Shown one piece after another: positions 34,470-41,775 of a DNA stretch of 64,000 nucleotides. Numbering within the stretch: position 1 is the stretch's first letter; every line of letters begins with the position of its first letter. Under the pieces are notes generated by a model. That model had not been told where the DNA came from. It was given only the letters and a program-made list of their open reading frames with translations, and searched no databases. The position numbers were made by a program, and so were the translations under genes. The DNA comes from Owenweeksia sp965214115 (GTDB lineage: Bacteria; Bacteroidota; Bacteroidia; Flavobacteriales; Schleiferiaceae), in contig CBDCAU010000001.1 of assembly GCA_965214115.1 (NCBI GenBank), positions 62,001 to 126,000 on the forward strand, in the 5' to 3' direction.

Positions 34470-35024
34470 TTATTCCACCGAATCCCTTCGGGCGGCGGAT
34501 TTCTCCCTTTTGATAGAAACCCCCTGCGTAGAAAATGAGATGCCCTGCTGACCGTGGGTCGAAATCATTATGCCTTCGAAAATAGGTTTGACAGAGGCAT
34601 TTCTCGCGCCCCAGATCACGATGAAATTCGCTCCGCTGCCTCCGGTCGTATCTTCCTCTTCAATCACATATTCAATGGACTGCATAGGTTTTACAAGAAT
34701 GGGGTTTTGAATAAAGTCGCGAATCTTGTCACCTGCAGAATTGAAGTATTGTACTTCCGAGATATAAATAGTGTCCCGAAAATCGGTATTGCGAAGACTT
34801 AAAGTGGCGGTAAGATTGAACTTGGTTTCTTCAGATTTTACATAAATGTCCGAGTAAATAGCGATATAGGTGGTGTCCATCCAACTCAAGTCATTAGGCA
34901 TTCGTTCGATAGATTGCGCCTCCAATTTGTCCTTCCCTTCCACAGTATCATTTATGGGCCGCCGGCACGACATAATGAGAACGAGCGCTAAAAATCCCCA
35001 TACGGCTAAATTTACTTTCGGCAT
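34470..35024 (-). CDS. DUF3124 domain lipoprotein
   Basis: A 184-aa protein with an N-terminal hydrophobic signal ending in LIMSC (lipobox), so a lipoprotein. The segment YIAIYSDIYVKSEETKFNLT through NFIVIWGA matches the DUF3124 pattern of beta-strands (TATLSLRNTD, ILVKPMQSIEYVIEEED). The function of the family is unknown. Its promoter overlaps the 3' end of the potassium-channel gene upstream on the same strand. Confidence 0.8.
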   Translation of the reverse strand: MPKVNLAVWGFLALVLIMSCRRPINDTVEGKDKLEAQSIERMPNDLSWMDTTYIAIYSDIYVKSEETKFNLTATLSLRNTDFRDTIYISEVQYFNSAGDKIRDFIQNPILVKPMQSIEYVIEEEDTTGGSGANFIVIWGARNASVKPIFEGIMISTHGQQGISFSTQGVSIKREKSAARRDSVE

Positions 35025-35044
35025 TTTGTAATTCTAAATTTTTC

Positions 35045-35052
35045 CAAAGTTA
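35045..35052 (-). promoter_or_regulatory. -7 box for the DUF3124 lipoprotein gene
   Basis: TAACTTTG on the minus strand is a perfect TAnnTTTG match ending 20 bases upstream of the ATG. Its TAA is also the probable natural stop codon of the upstream ktrB frame. Confidence 0.5.
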
Positions 35053-36367
35053 AATCACCAAATCCTCCCGCTCCGAATCCTCCGGTGTTTCATCCTCCCC
35101 TTTTTGAAAAAGCGCCAGCCCGAAAGTAACCGCGCCCCACCCTTCCCAAAATCATCAAGAAAATGACGATGCACTTGCCGATGAAGGTCAAATCGCCGGT
35201 GATGCCCATACTCAGCCCCACCGTGCCGATGGCGGAAATGGCCTCGAATATCAGCATAAATACGTCCGCGCCCACTTCGGTGACCGACAGCGCCACCACG
35301 CCCGCAAACAAAATACTCATATAAAAAAAGAAGTTGGTGGCCGCCAGCCGCAGCCGGTTGGCGGGGATTTCGCGGTGCATCAAAGTGATTTTTTCCCTTC
35401 CCAACAAAGTGCTGCGCGCCACGGCAAACATCGCAGTGATGCTGGTGCTTTTGATGCCGCCGCCCGTGCCCGCCGGCGACGCGCCAATCAGCATCAACAG
35501 GGTGATGACCAACAGCGCCGGCACCGCCATTTCGCCAATCGGGAAGGTGTTGAAACCCACCGTGCTCAGCGAGGTCATCGCTTGGAAAAAGCCGAGCAGC
35601 CACTCGTTTTGCCCGAAACTGGATTCCGTCAGCACAATCAAAACAATGCCGACGATCAATAGGAAAAAAGTGAACCGCAGGATGATTTTGCTGGTGAAAG
35701 TAAGCTTGTCCGTTTTGCCGAAAAGCCGCTGGTACAAATCCACGAACACGATGAAACCGATGCTGCCCGCCAAAGCCAAAACGGCGATTACCACGTTCAG
35801 CGCCACGTTGCCGGAAAAATCCTCGAAACTGTTGTTGAACAACGAAAAACCCGCCGTGCAAAACGCGGAAATACTGTGGAAAATGGCGCTCCAAACGGGG
35901 TTGTCCACGCCCTCATTTTTAAAAATAAAATAGAGCGCCACCGCCCCCAAAAACTCGATAGCGAACGCAAAAAAGATGACGCCGCGCACGAAGCCGCGAA
36001 CTTCTGATTTTTCGTCCAAACTAAAATCCGTGCGCAGCAGCCGCGAGGCGAATTTGGAAATGCGCCGCCGGCTGCCCAAGATGATGAAACTGGCCACCGA
36101 CATATAGCCGATGCCGCCGATTTGGATGCCGAGAATGATGATAATTTCACCGAAAAGCGTGTAGCTGTCACTGGGCGAAATAGTGGCCAGCCCCGTGGTG
36201 CTGACCGCCGATGCCGCGATGAAAAGATGGTCGATAATGGCGCTTGGTTCGGCCTGCGCCCAAGGCAAACACAATAGCCCAAATCCCACCAAAATAAAAC
36301 TTAGATAGCCAAAAAGCAGCAGCCGCGAAGGGTTGAGCGCCACCAAAAAGCGCGAGATTTTGAACAT
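35050..36367 (-). CDS. ktrB: TrkH/KtrB family potassium uptake protein, apparent 3' frameshift
   Basis: This inner-membrane subunit of a Trk/Ktr potassium transporter has multiple transmembrane helices and the four selectivity P-loops, e.g. STTGLATISPSD (loop 1), FCTAGFSLFN, STVGFNTFP and GTVGLSMGI. As written, the frame from 36367 stops at 35090 after GRVGRGYFRAGAFSKRGG. In the +1 frame from about 35131-35138 the reading is GRVG-AVTFGLALFQKGEDETPED and continues to TAA at 35052, which is the normal TrkH ending. So the gene carries one extra base near GGGGCGCGG, or the sequence has an error there. The partner TrkA/KtrA is not in the window. Divergent from the porin-like gene at 36407. Confidence 0.85.
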
Positions 36368-36406
36368 ATTTTTGGAACTGGGATTTAGCTTGCCAAATAC
36401 TTTAAA

Positions 36407-37537
36407 ATGAGGAATTTGTTTACAGCTTTCCTAAAAAATCACCGCCGGATTTTTGCCTTGGGAATTTCGGTGTGGGCACTTTCCGCAAACGCTCAAATCT
36501 ACGACACGGCTCAGTTTCGCGAGCTGCGCATTTTGGGATATGTGGACGCAGGCTGGGCGTGGTATTCTGATGAAATTCCCGTGGGCGATTTTCAGAAATT
36601 CACTACGGTGAACGCGCGGCACAATGCCGTTTCGCTGAACGCCGCGCAAATCGGGCTGAATTATGCACAGACAAAATTGCGCGCGGCCATCACCCTACAT
36701 TTTGGCGACATCGCCCAAGCCACGTGGGACAGCACTTTCCGGCCGGTGCAAGAGGCGAACGTTGGTTTTGAAATCACCAAAAACTGGTGGCTGTCCGCCG
36801 GATTTTTCACCACCCATATCGGTACGGAAAGTTTCTTGCCGAAAAACAACTCGCTCAGTTCCACTACCGCCGCTACTTATAACGAACCATTTTACCAAGC
36901 GGGCGCGCGGCTTTCCTACGAAGGGCGCGAAAAACTCACCGCCGAACTTTGGCTTTTGAACGGCTACAATTTGTTTTTGGACAACAATTCCGCCAAGACG
37001 CTCGGGCTTTTGCTCGGTTATGATTTTTCAGAAATGTTTGCTTTGAGCTATTCCAATCTATTGGGATATGAACAGCCGTCCGGTGCGGGTTTCCGCGCAT
37101 TTCGCATCTATCAAAATATGTATGGCGATTTTGATTTTGGAAAATTCAAACTGCAAATTGGCGGTGATTTAGGCATTGAAAATTACTCGGAGGGACGAAC
37201 GAGAAACGCGGTGATGTTCAATGCTTTGGTGGCCTCGCGTTGGCAGTTTGCGCGGCGTTTTTCCCTTTCGGGGCGGGTGGAACATTTTAATGACAAGACG
37301 GGATTTATAAGCGGTACTTTTGAAAATCCTATGGGAAATCCGCAAGGTTTGGTTTGGACGGCTTTCACTTTAGGCGGCGAATTCCGCCCCGTTTCCGGCG
37401 GCTACCTCCGCTTGGAAGGCCGCGCGGGATTCACGGATAATGAAATTTTCATCACCGAAGGAAACCCCACCGATATGCGCTGGGAAATTTTGACGACGAT
37501 GGGGTTTTCGTTTGAGGAATTGGTGAAAATCAGATGA
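36407..37537 (+). CDS. Outer-membrane porin-like beta-barrel protein
   Basis: This 376-aa protein has a signal peptide (residues about 15-30 hydrophobic, ending ALSANAQ). A barrel body follows with alternating strands rich in Tyr, Trp and Gly (DAGWAWYSDE, ISVWALSANA excluded as signal) and the segment FFTTHIGTESFLPKNN. The pattern resembles the putative BBP2/OmpL-like beta-barrel family common in Bacteroidota. Probable role is a passive outer-membrane channel; no substrate can be inferred. Divergent from ktrB with only 39 bases between starts. Confidence 0.75.
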   Translation: MRNLFTAFLKNHRRIFALGISVWALSANAQIYDTAQFRELRILGYVDAGWAWYSDEIPVGDFQKFTTVNARHNAVSLNAAQIGLNYAQTKLRAAITLHFGDIAQATWDSTFRPVQEANVGFEITKNWWLSAGFFTTHIGTESFLPKNNSLSSTTAATYNEPFYQAGARLSYEGREKLTAELWLLNGYNLFLDNNSAKTLGLLLGYDFSEMFALSYSNLLGYEQPSGAGFRAFRIYQNMYGDFDFGKFKLQIGGDLGIENYSEGRTRNAVMFNALVASRWQFARRFSLSGRVEHFNDKTGFISGTFENPMGNPQGLVWTAFTLGGEFRPVSGGYLRLEGRAGFTDNEIFITEGNPTDMRWEILTTMGFSFEELVKIR

Positions 37538-37556
37538 AATTTTTGACCCACATTTT

Positions 37557-38498
37557 CTAAAAAACCTGCCGCTTTCGATTGGCAACCAATTCCAAAAAAC
37601 CTACCTTTTTTTCCTGCGATAAAAAACTGCTTTCGATAAAATCCACCCATCCCAAACTCGCTTTTTCCATCCGCTCAAACATATTTTCGATACCGTTCTT
37701 CGGGATGTTTTGCGCAAGCATCGCCGCTTCAAAATCCTGCCGTTTTAGTTTTCTTTTTTTTCCGTTCAATGTCAGCGCAAATTCCTCAACGTCCTCAGGC
37801 AGAAGCAACTGCGCCGCCAGCAAATCATAAGCAGGCGATAGCGCGTAGCCGCCATTTTTCTCCACCAGCGAAAAATTCTTCAGGTGCATATCGTTATTGC
37901 CAATCAAAAAACTGAACAGTACCATTTCATAAAAACGCAGCACGTTCAAGAGTTTGTCGCGACTGTGCGCGGCAATAATTTTCGCGATTTGTTCGTGCGA
38001 GCCTCGGTATTTCAGTTCGGTCGGTTTTTCGGAAAGCTGGCACATATCCTCCATCGCCAGTTTGCCGCTCGCGGTGCGGTCAATCCGTTTGGTCAAATAC
38101 GCCAGTTGACCATCCTTCAAAGGAATCAAAATTGACGGCACGGTCGAGATGCCGCTCTGCCGCGCCAACACCATACAAAGTGCTTCAATTTCAGGCATTT
38201 CGGGATATTCCGCAAAGGGCGGTTTCAGGATAAAATTGCCGTCGAGTGCGCTCATCACCGTAAGTCGGCTGCCTTGTTTTTCAGCATTTTTTCGCCCCAG
38301 CGAAAACTTGGGCTGCACCCCCGTTACGCTCACTCGTTGCATCGCCCATTCTTTGGCCATCTCATCCAATTGTGTGGAATCATAATCCAATTGAGGCATT
38401 TCCGAACTTCCCCAGAATTCGCGCAAACACTTTTCGTGGTACAAATTTTCACCACCTGAAAGTGGCCGGTGGCAAGCCAAGCAAATCGTGGTTTTCAT
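37557..38498 (-). CDS. hipT: HipT/HipA-type toxin kinase, stand-alone kinase core with N-terminal Cys cluster
   Basis: This 313-aa kinase corresponds to HipA without its N-subdomain 1. ATG 38498 (MKTTICLACHRP) is chosen because it overlaps the upstream gene stop by four bases. Residues C6, C9, H21 and C24 form a zinc-ribbon-like cluster. The Gly-rich loop reads RVSVTGVQPKFSL, with Ser57 and Thr59 at the positions of the two autophosphorylated serines (57, 59) described for E. coli HipT. The catalytic loop is IGNNDMHLKNFSL and the metal Asp is in SPAYDLL. HipA-family toxins phosphorylate aminoacyl-tRNA synthetases (GltX by HipA, TrpS by E. coli HipT); the target here is unknown. Third gene of a hipB-hipS-hipT operon. 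Confidence 0.88.
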   Translation of the reverse strand: MKTTICLACHRPLSGGENLYHEKCLREFWGSSEMPQLDYDSTQLDEMAKEWAMQRVSVTGVQPKFSLGRKNAEKQGSRLTVMSALDGNFILKPPFAEYPEMPEIEALCMVLARQSGISTVPSILIPLKDGQLAYLTKRIDRTASGKLAMEDMCQLSEKPTELKYRGSHEQIAKIIAAHSRDKLLNVLRFYEMVLFSFLIGNNDMHLKNFSLVEKNGGYALSPAYDLLAAQLLLPEDVEEFALTLNGKKRKLKRQDFEAAMLAQNIPKNGIENMFERMEKASLGWVDFIESSFLSQEKKVGFLELVANRKRQVF

Positions 38499-38806
38499 TC
38501 GGTGATGCTTACGTTTCCGATGGTGTCGCGGCCCGTGGCCAGCAGCAGCCCCATCCGGTCGCGCGGGTTTATTTTCCACGTTTTTTCCACGGCTTCCAGC
38601 AGCCAGCCCTCGGGAATCAGCCCATCAAAAAAAGGGTGCAAAATCGGGCTGACAAATTCCGTTTCCGATAAAGGAAACGTGAGGCTAACAGGCTTTGCAT
38701 CATCATTTTGTGGATAATTTTCCTCATAGCTGAAAACATAGCCGTCCTCCGTTTCGCGCAGTTCCCCCGCAAAAATTCCATTGACAAAAACTTTGGCTTT
38801 TCGCAT
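38495..38806 (-). CDS. hipS: HipS-like protein (HipA N-terminal subdomain 1, stand-alone)
   Basis: This 103-aa protein begins at ATG 38806 (MRKAKVFVNGIFAGELRE) and matches the HipA N-terminal subdomain: VNGxxAGEL start, SLTFPLSE, FFDGLIPEGWLLEAV and the end GRDTIGNVSI. In the E. coli HipBST system the equivalent 103-aa HipS is the antitoxin that inhibits HipT, reversing the usual roles. Coupled to hipT by an ATGA overlap and begins one base after the hipB stop. Confidence 0.88.
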   Translation of the reverse strand: MRKAKVFVNGIFAGELRETEDGYVFSYEENYPQNDDAKPVSLTFPLSETEFVSPILHPFFDGLIPEGWLLEAVEKTWKINPRDRMGLLLATGRDTIGNVSITE

Positions 38807-38807
38807 T

Positions 38808-39038
38808 TTAATCAGATTTAGGAATTGCGCCCAACTCACTCCCAAAAAATGCCAGCAAGTCGTTCAGCTTCTGTGCGTTTACGTTCAGTTTCCCCTGTTC
38901 CACCTTTCGCAAAAATGGCAAGCCGATGCCCGTAAAATCGGCGAATTTCACTTGGGTAAAACCCGCTTCTTTGCGGCGTTTTTTCACGAATTGTGCGATG
39001 GGATTGTTTTTTCGGGTTTCCAAAATTATATCGTTCAA
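38808..39038 (-). CDS. hipB: HipB-like XRE-family DNA-binding protein
   Basis: A 76-aa helix-turn-helix protein. The XRE motif covers about residues 16-70, with recognition region FTQVKFADFTGIGLPFLRKVEQGK. The start is a TTG at 39038 (MNDIILETRKNN); no ATG lies in frame and an in-frame stop is only four codons upstream, so TTG is nearly forced. It likely represses its own operon at the two dyads found at 39067-39084 and 39107-39124, and joins HipS/HipT in a complex. Confidence 0.85.
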   Translation of the reverse strand: MNDIILETRKNNPIAQFVKKRRKEAGFTQVKFADFTGIGLPFLRKVEQGKLNVNAQKLNDLLAFFGSELGAIPKSD

Positions 39039-39066
39039 GGTGCAATTTTACAAAAAATGACTGGAT

Positions 39067-39124
39067 TATATTGGTTGTGATATAAAATAAAGAATTTTTC
39101 TCGGATTGTATTTTATTGGATATA
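39067..39124. promoter_or_regulatory. Two candidate HipB operators
   Basis: A perfect dyad TATAT-N8-ATATA is at 39067-39084, and a second copy with one mismatch (TGTAT-N8-ATATA) is at 39107-39124, 40 bp apart centre to centre. The half-site/spacer geometry (5-8-5) is the same as the E. coli HipB operator TATCC-N8-GGATA. Both are embedded in a 26-base direct repeat matching at 18 positions. They lie 28-86 bases upstream of the hipB start. Confidence 0.55.
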
Positions 39125-39216
39125 ATTTTTGCTCGACTAAAGTCGAGTGTTTACCAAGGATGCTTTGGTGAAGAATTGCGCTAAAGCGCCGGTGCTTTTT
39201 GGAATCACCACTCCCA

Positions 39217-39238
39217 ACCGACGGTTTAAACCGTCGGC
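39217..39238. repeat. Palindrome CCGACGGTTTAAACCGTCGG
   Basis: A perfect 20-base palindrome just after the TolC-like gene stop on the minus strand. It has no T-tract and is preceded by other small dyads (GTCGAGTG/ACTCGAC type). It may act as a transcript-end hairpin or be another intergenic repeat. Confidence 0.45.
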
Positions 39239-39245
39239 TGGGATA

Positions 39246-40664
39246 TCAAAACTCCGCCGCCAATCCCCGCAACTTCGCCGCCACCTGCCGCACTTTCGCT
39301 TCCAGTTCCCCCACCTTCTCGCGGCTTTCTAAGTATTTGATTTCCCGCTGGTTGATGAGGAAAAGCGAGCTTTCGCCATTCTCGAATTTTGTGATTTCGG
39401 CGCGCAACAGCCGCTGGTAATTCTCGGCCACGCGGCGGGTTTCTGCAAGTTGCTGGCGGGTCAGTTGCAATTCGTTTTGCAGGGCTTCGATTTTGGTTTC
39501 CAGTTCGCGCCGTTTTTGCGTCCTTTCAAAATCGGTGTCTTGGATTTTAACGCCCGTTTGCCGGATTTTGCCGCGCTCCTTTCGCAGAAAAATCGGGAAA
39601 CTCGCCCGCAATCCCCATTCATAATTGTTGGGCGAATACTCTTCGAAAAAACCTTCCCGCGCCACAGGCTCGTTCAAAAATTTGTAGCGCAAATCCAGTT
39701 GCGGTTTCAGTTGCTCGCGGTTCAGCCGCTGTTCGATTTCCAGCCCATCGATTTTCAGATTGTAAAATTGTAAAAGTGGATGGTTTTCCAAAGCATTGAA
39801 ATTGAAACGGTTAAAAACTGAATCCTCATCGAAAAAGGGAATCGTGGTTTCCTGCAATTCCAGCGGCACTTGCCCGTCCAACCACAAATATGTTTCTACG
39901 CTCTGCCGCGCGTTCACCAAGTCCACCGCCGATTTTTGGCGGCTCAACACACGGTTTTGGTATTGAATATAGGCCTCCAAAGTGTCGATGAACGGCTCTT
40001 CCCCCACGAAGGCGTTGATGCGCACTTGCTCAAACCGCAGCCGCGCCAAGTCCACCGCTTCGTCATACACTTGGTTCACAAAATAGGCGCGGTACCATTC
40101 CCAATAATCTTGCATCGCATCGGTAAGTAGCTGGTTCAAAGCCCATTGCACTTCAAATTCCGCCGATTCTTGCAACAGTCGCGCCTGCCTCAGCATCGCC
40201 CGCCGCCGGTCAATGAAGAGGCCACGGCCCACCGTCCAGCTCACATCGGCATACCACAGCCCGCTTTCCGGCAGGGTGTTTTGGTCGTTCAGAAAAATGC
40301 CGTCGTTCGTTTCGTAGCCCGCTTTCGCGGAAAGGCCAAACCACGCGGGAATTTCCAAACCGCTGTTTTGCAGGCGGTAATACGTCTTATCATCGAAATA
40401 TTTTTGGGTGGTCTGGTTGAAAAGTTTCGGGTCGAAATTGCCGCCCGCTTGCAAACGTTCCGCATCGGCATTGTCTAAAATAAGCCGCGCTTGCTGGGCC
40501 ACGGGGTGGTTTTCTTCCACGATTTTTAGAAAATCAAATGCGGTGAGAAAGGTGGTGTCGGCGCTTTGCGCGGAGAGGGGGTTGTTTCCAAAAAGGAAAA
40601 GCAAACCGTTGAGAATTAATATTTTGAAAGTTGAATTCAATCGTTTAAATTTTGTTTTTATCAA
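39246..40664 (-). CDS. TolC family outer-membrane efflux protein
   Basis: This 472-aa protein has a signal peptide (FKILILNGLLFLFGNNPLSAQ). Two long alpha-helical/coiled-coil regions are separated by beta-barrel strands; the last third is a strong coiled coil (RELETKIEALQNELQLTRQQ). It is the outer-membrane exit duct for the ABC-HlyD exporter encoded upstream on the same strand. The start is TTG at 40664; no ATG precedes the signal peptide, and a palindromic repeat begins nine bases upstream. The native start and ribosome site may therefore have been changed by repeat insertion. Confidence 0.87.
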   Translation of the reverse strand: MIKTKFKRLNSTFKILILNGLLFLFGNNPLSAQSADTTFLTAFDFLKIVEENHPVAQQARLILDNADAERLQAGGNFDPKLFNQTTQKYFDDKTYYRLQNSGLEIPAWFGLSAKAGYETNDGIFLNDQNTLPESGLWYADVSWTVGRGLFIDRRRAMLRQARLLQESAEFEVQWALNQLLTDAMQDYWEWYRAYFVNQVYDEAVDLARLRFEQVRINAFVGEEPFIDTLEAYIQYQNRVLSRQKSAVDLVNARQSVETYLWLDGQVPLELQETTIPFFDEDSVFNRFNFNALENHPLLQFYNLKIDGLEIEQRLNREQLKPQLDLRYKFLNEPVAREGFFEEYSPNNYEWGLRASFPIFLRKERGKIRQTGVKIQDTDFERTQKRRELETKIEALQNELQLTRQQLAETRRVAENYQRLLRAEITKFENGESSLFLINQREIKYLESREKVGELEAKVRQVAAKLRGLAAEF

Positions 40665-40672
40665 CCTTTTCT

Positions 40673-41018
40673 ACCTCACCCCCCGTCCCCCTCTCCTTCT
40701 GAGAGGGGGTGGCTGGGTGGAAAAACTGTGTGTAAAAATGTACTCTAAAATTTGATTCTCTTTTTATTTTTTCAAGTGCGGTGTCCCAATATACTTGCGC
40801 TCCGTCACCCCTCTCCCAAAAGGAGAGGGGCTGGGGGTGAGGTCTTGACGTCATTTTACCTCACCCCCCGTCCCCCTCTCCTTCAGAGAGGGGGTGACTG
40901 GGCGCAAGTAGGGTGTTTAAAATTCAGTTCAAAATGAAACTATTAAAATGCGTCTATCCACTCCAATTTTCCACCGCGTCACCCCTATCCTTGAGGAGAG
41001 GGGCTGGGGGTGAGATCT
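40673..41018. repeat. Palindromic repeat block, downstream side of the DUF559 gene
   Basis: Four copies of a palindromic unit alternate in direction. Two read CCTCACCCCCCGTCCCCCTC... (40673-40720, 40858-40910); two are its reverse form ending ...GGCTGGGGGTGAG (40804-40843, 40978-41018). Forward/reverse pairs are separated by 70-85 bases of AT-rich sequence, giving two MITE-like units. The block reaches to within nine bases of the TolC-like start on one side and to five bases from the DUF559 stop on the other. Confidence 0.88.
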
Positions 41019-41019
41019 T

Positions 41020-41382
41020 CTACATATTCTCAATAAATTCCAAAACCTTCTCCATCTCATTCCTCACCTCATCGTTCGTCACCCGTACCATTTTATATCC
41101 AAACGCCATCAGTTCAACCTCCCTGCGGTGGTCGTTTTCGCGTACCTCCTTATCCAAATGAATCCCGCCATCCACCTCTACAATCAACTTTTTCTCTAGG
41201 CAAAAAAAATCCACCACATAGCGGTCTATGGGGTGTTGCCGTCTAAATTTCAGGCCGCCGCACCGCCGCCCACGCAGTTGCTGCCAAAGCAAGTCCTCTG
41301 CCTCGGTAGCTTCTTTGCGCAGCATCCGAGCATACTCGAATTTTTGGCCGTCAGCTTTGTGATGAAATTTGGAACGGGACAT
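41020..41382 (-). CDS. DUF559 endonuclease-like protein
   Basis: A 120-aa protein of the DUF559 family, related to Vsr/PD-(D/E)XK nucleases. Typical features are EAEDLLWQQLRGRRCGGLKF, RRQHPIDRYVVDFFC (catalytic Asp in VDF), EKKLIVEVDGGIH (the acidic/His part of the core) and the closing VTNDEVRNEME. Full length by family standards. It lies inside a block of palindromic repeats that separates hlyD from tolC; its stop codon sits five bases from a repeat. DUF559 proteins have no settled function. Co-location with repeats suggests a role in their spread or processing; that is inference. Confidence 0.85.
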   Translation of the reverse strand: MSRSKFHHKADGQKFEYARMLRKEATEAEDLLWQQLRGRRCGGLKFRRQHPIDRYVVDFFCLEKKLIVEVDGGIHLDKEVRENDHRREVELMAFGYKMVRVTNDEVRNEMEKVLEFIENM

Positions 41383-41426
41383 TGATTTGTGTTTTTAAAG
41401 GTTGTTTCCCAAAAGTATTTGCATTC

Positions 41427-41775
41427 CGTCAACCCTTTACTGCGGGAGAAGAGTTGGGGGTTTGACTTCATTTCTCCTATCTGCCTCACCCCCCGTCCCC
41501 TTCTCTCCCGATAGTTGTCGGGACTGAGAGGGGGTGGCTGGGCGCAAGCATAGTGTTAAAAACTCTGATAAATTGATCCATATATATTAAGGTGCGTCTA
41601 TCCACTCCAATTTTCCACCGCGTCACCCCTCTCCTTCTGAGAGGGGGAGCCTGGGCGCAAGTACGGCGTTTAAAAAACTCAGTTAAAAAGGAAATCATTA
41701 AAAATGCGTCTATCCATTCCAATTTTCCACCGCGTCACCCCTCTCCTTAAGGAGAGGGGCTGGGGGTGAGGTCTA
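41427..41775. repeat. Palindromic repeat block, upstream side of the DUF559 gene
   Basis: Four further copies: a degenerate reverse unit (41427-41467); a forward unit at 41483-41547 whose loop is enlarged by the palindrome CCCGATAGTTGTCGGG; a partial unit at 41621-41662; and a full reverse unit at 41733-41774. Two share the same internal filler (tgcgtctatccaYtccaat) with the unit at 40951. The last unit overlaps the HlyD stop codon (CTA at 41773-41775). Confidence 0.85.

Noticed and set aside
41486..41722. A 78-codon minus-strand frame in the repeat block
   Set aside because: Composed of repeat sequence; translation reads PLRRRGV/PLSVPT from palindromes.
40673..41775. Insertion sequence with terminal repeats
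   Set aside because: No transposase or IS-type frame; the only gene is the DUF559 protein, so it was annotated as a repeat block instead.
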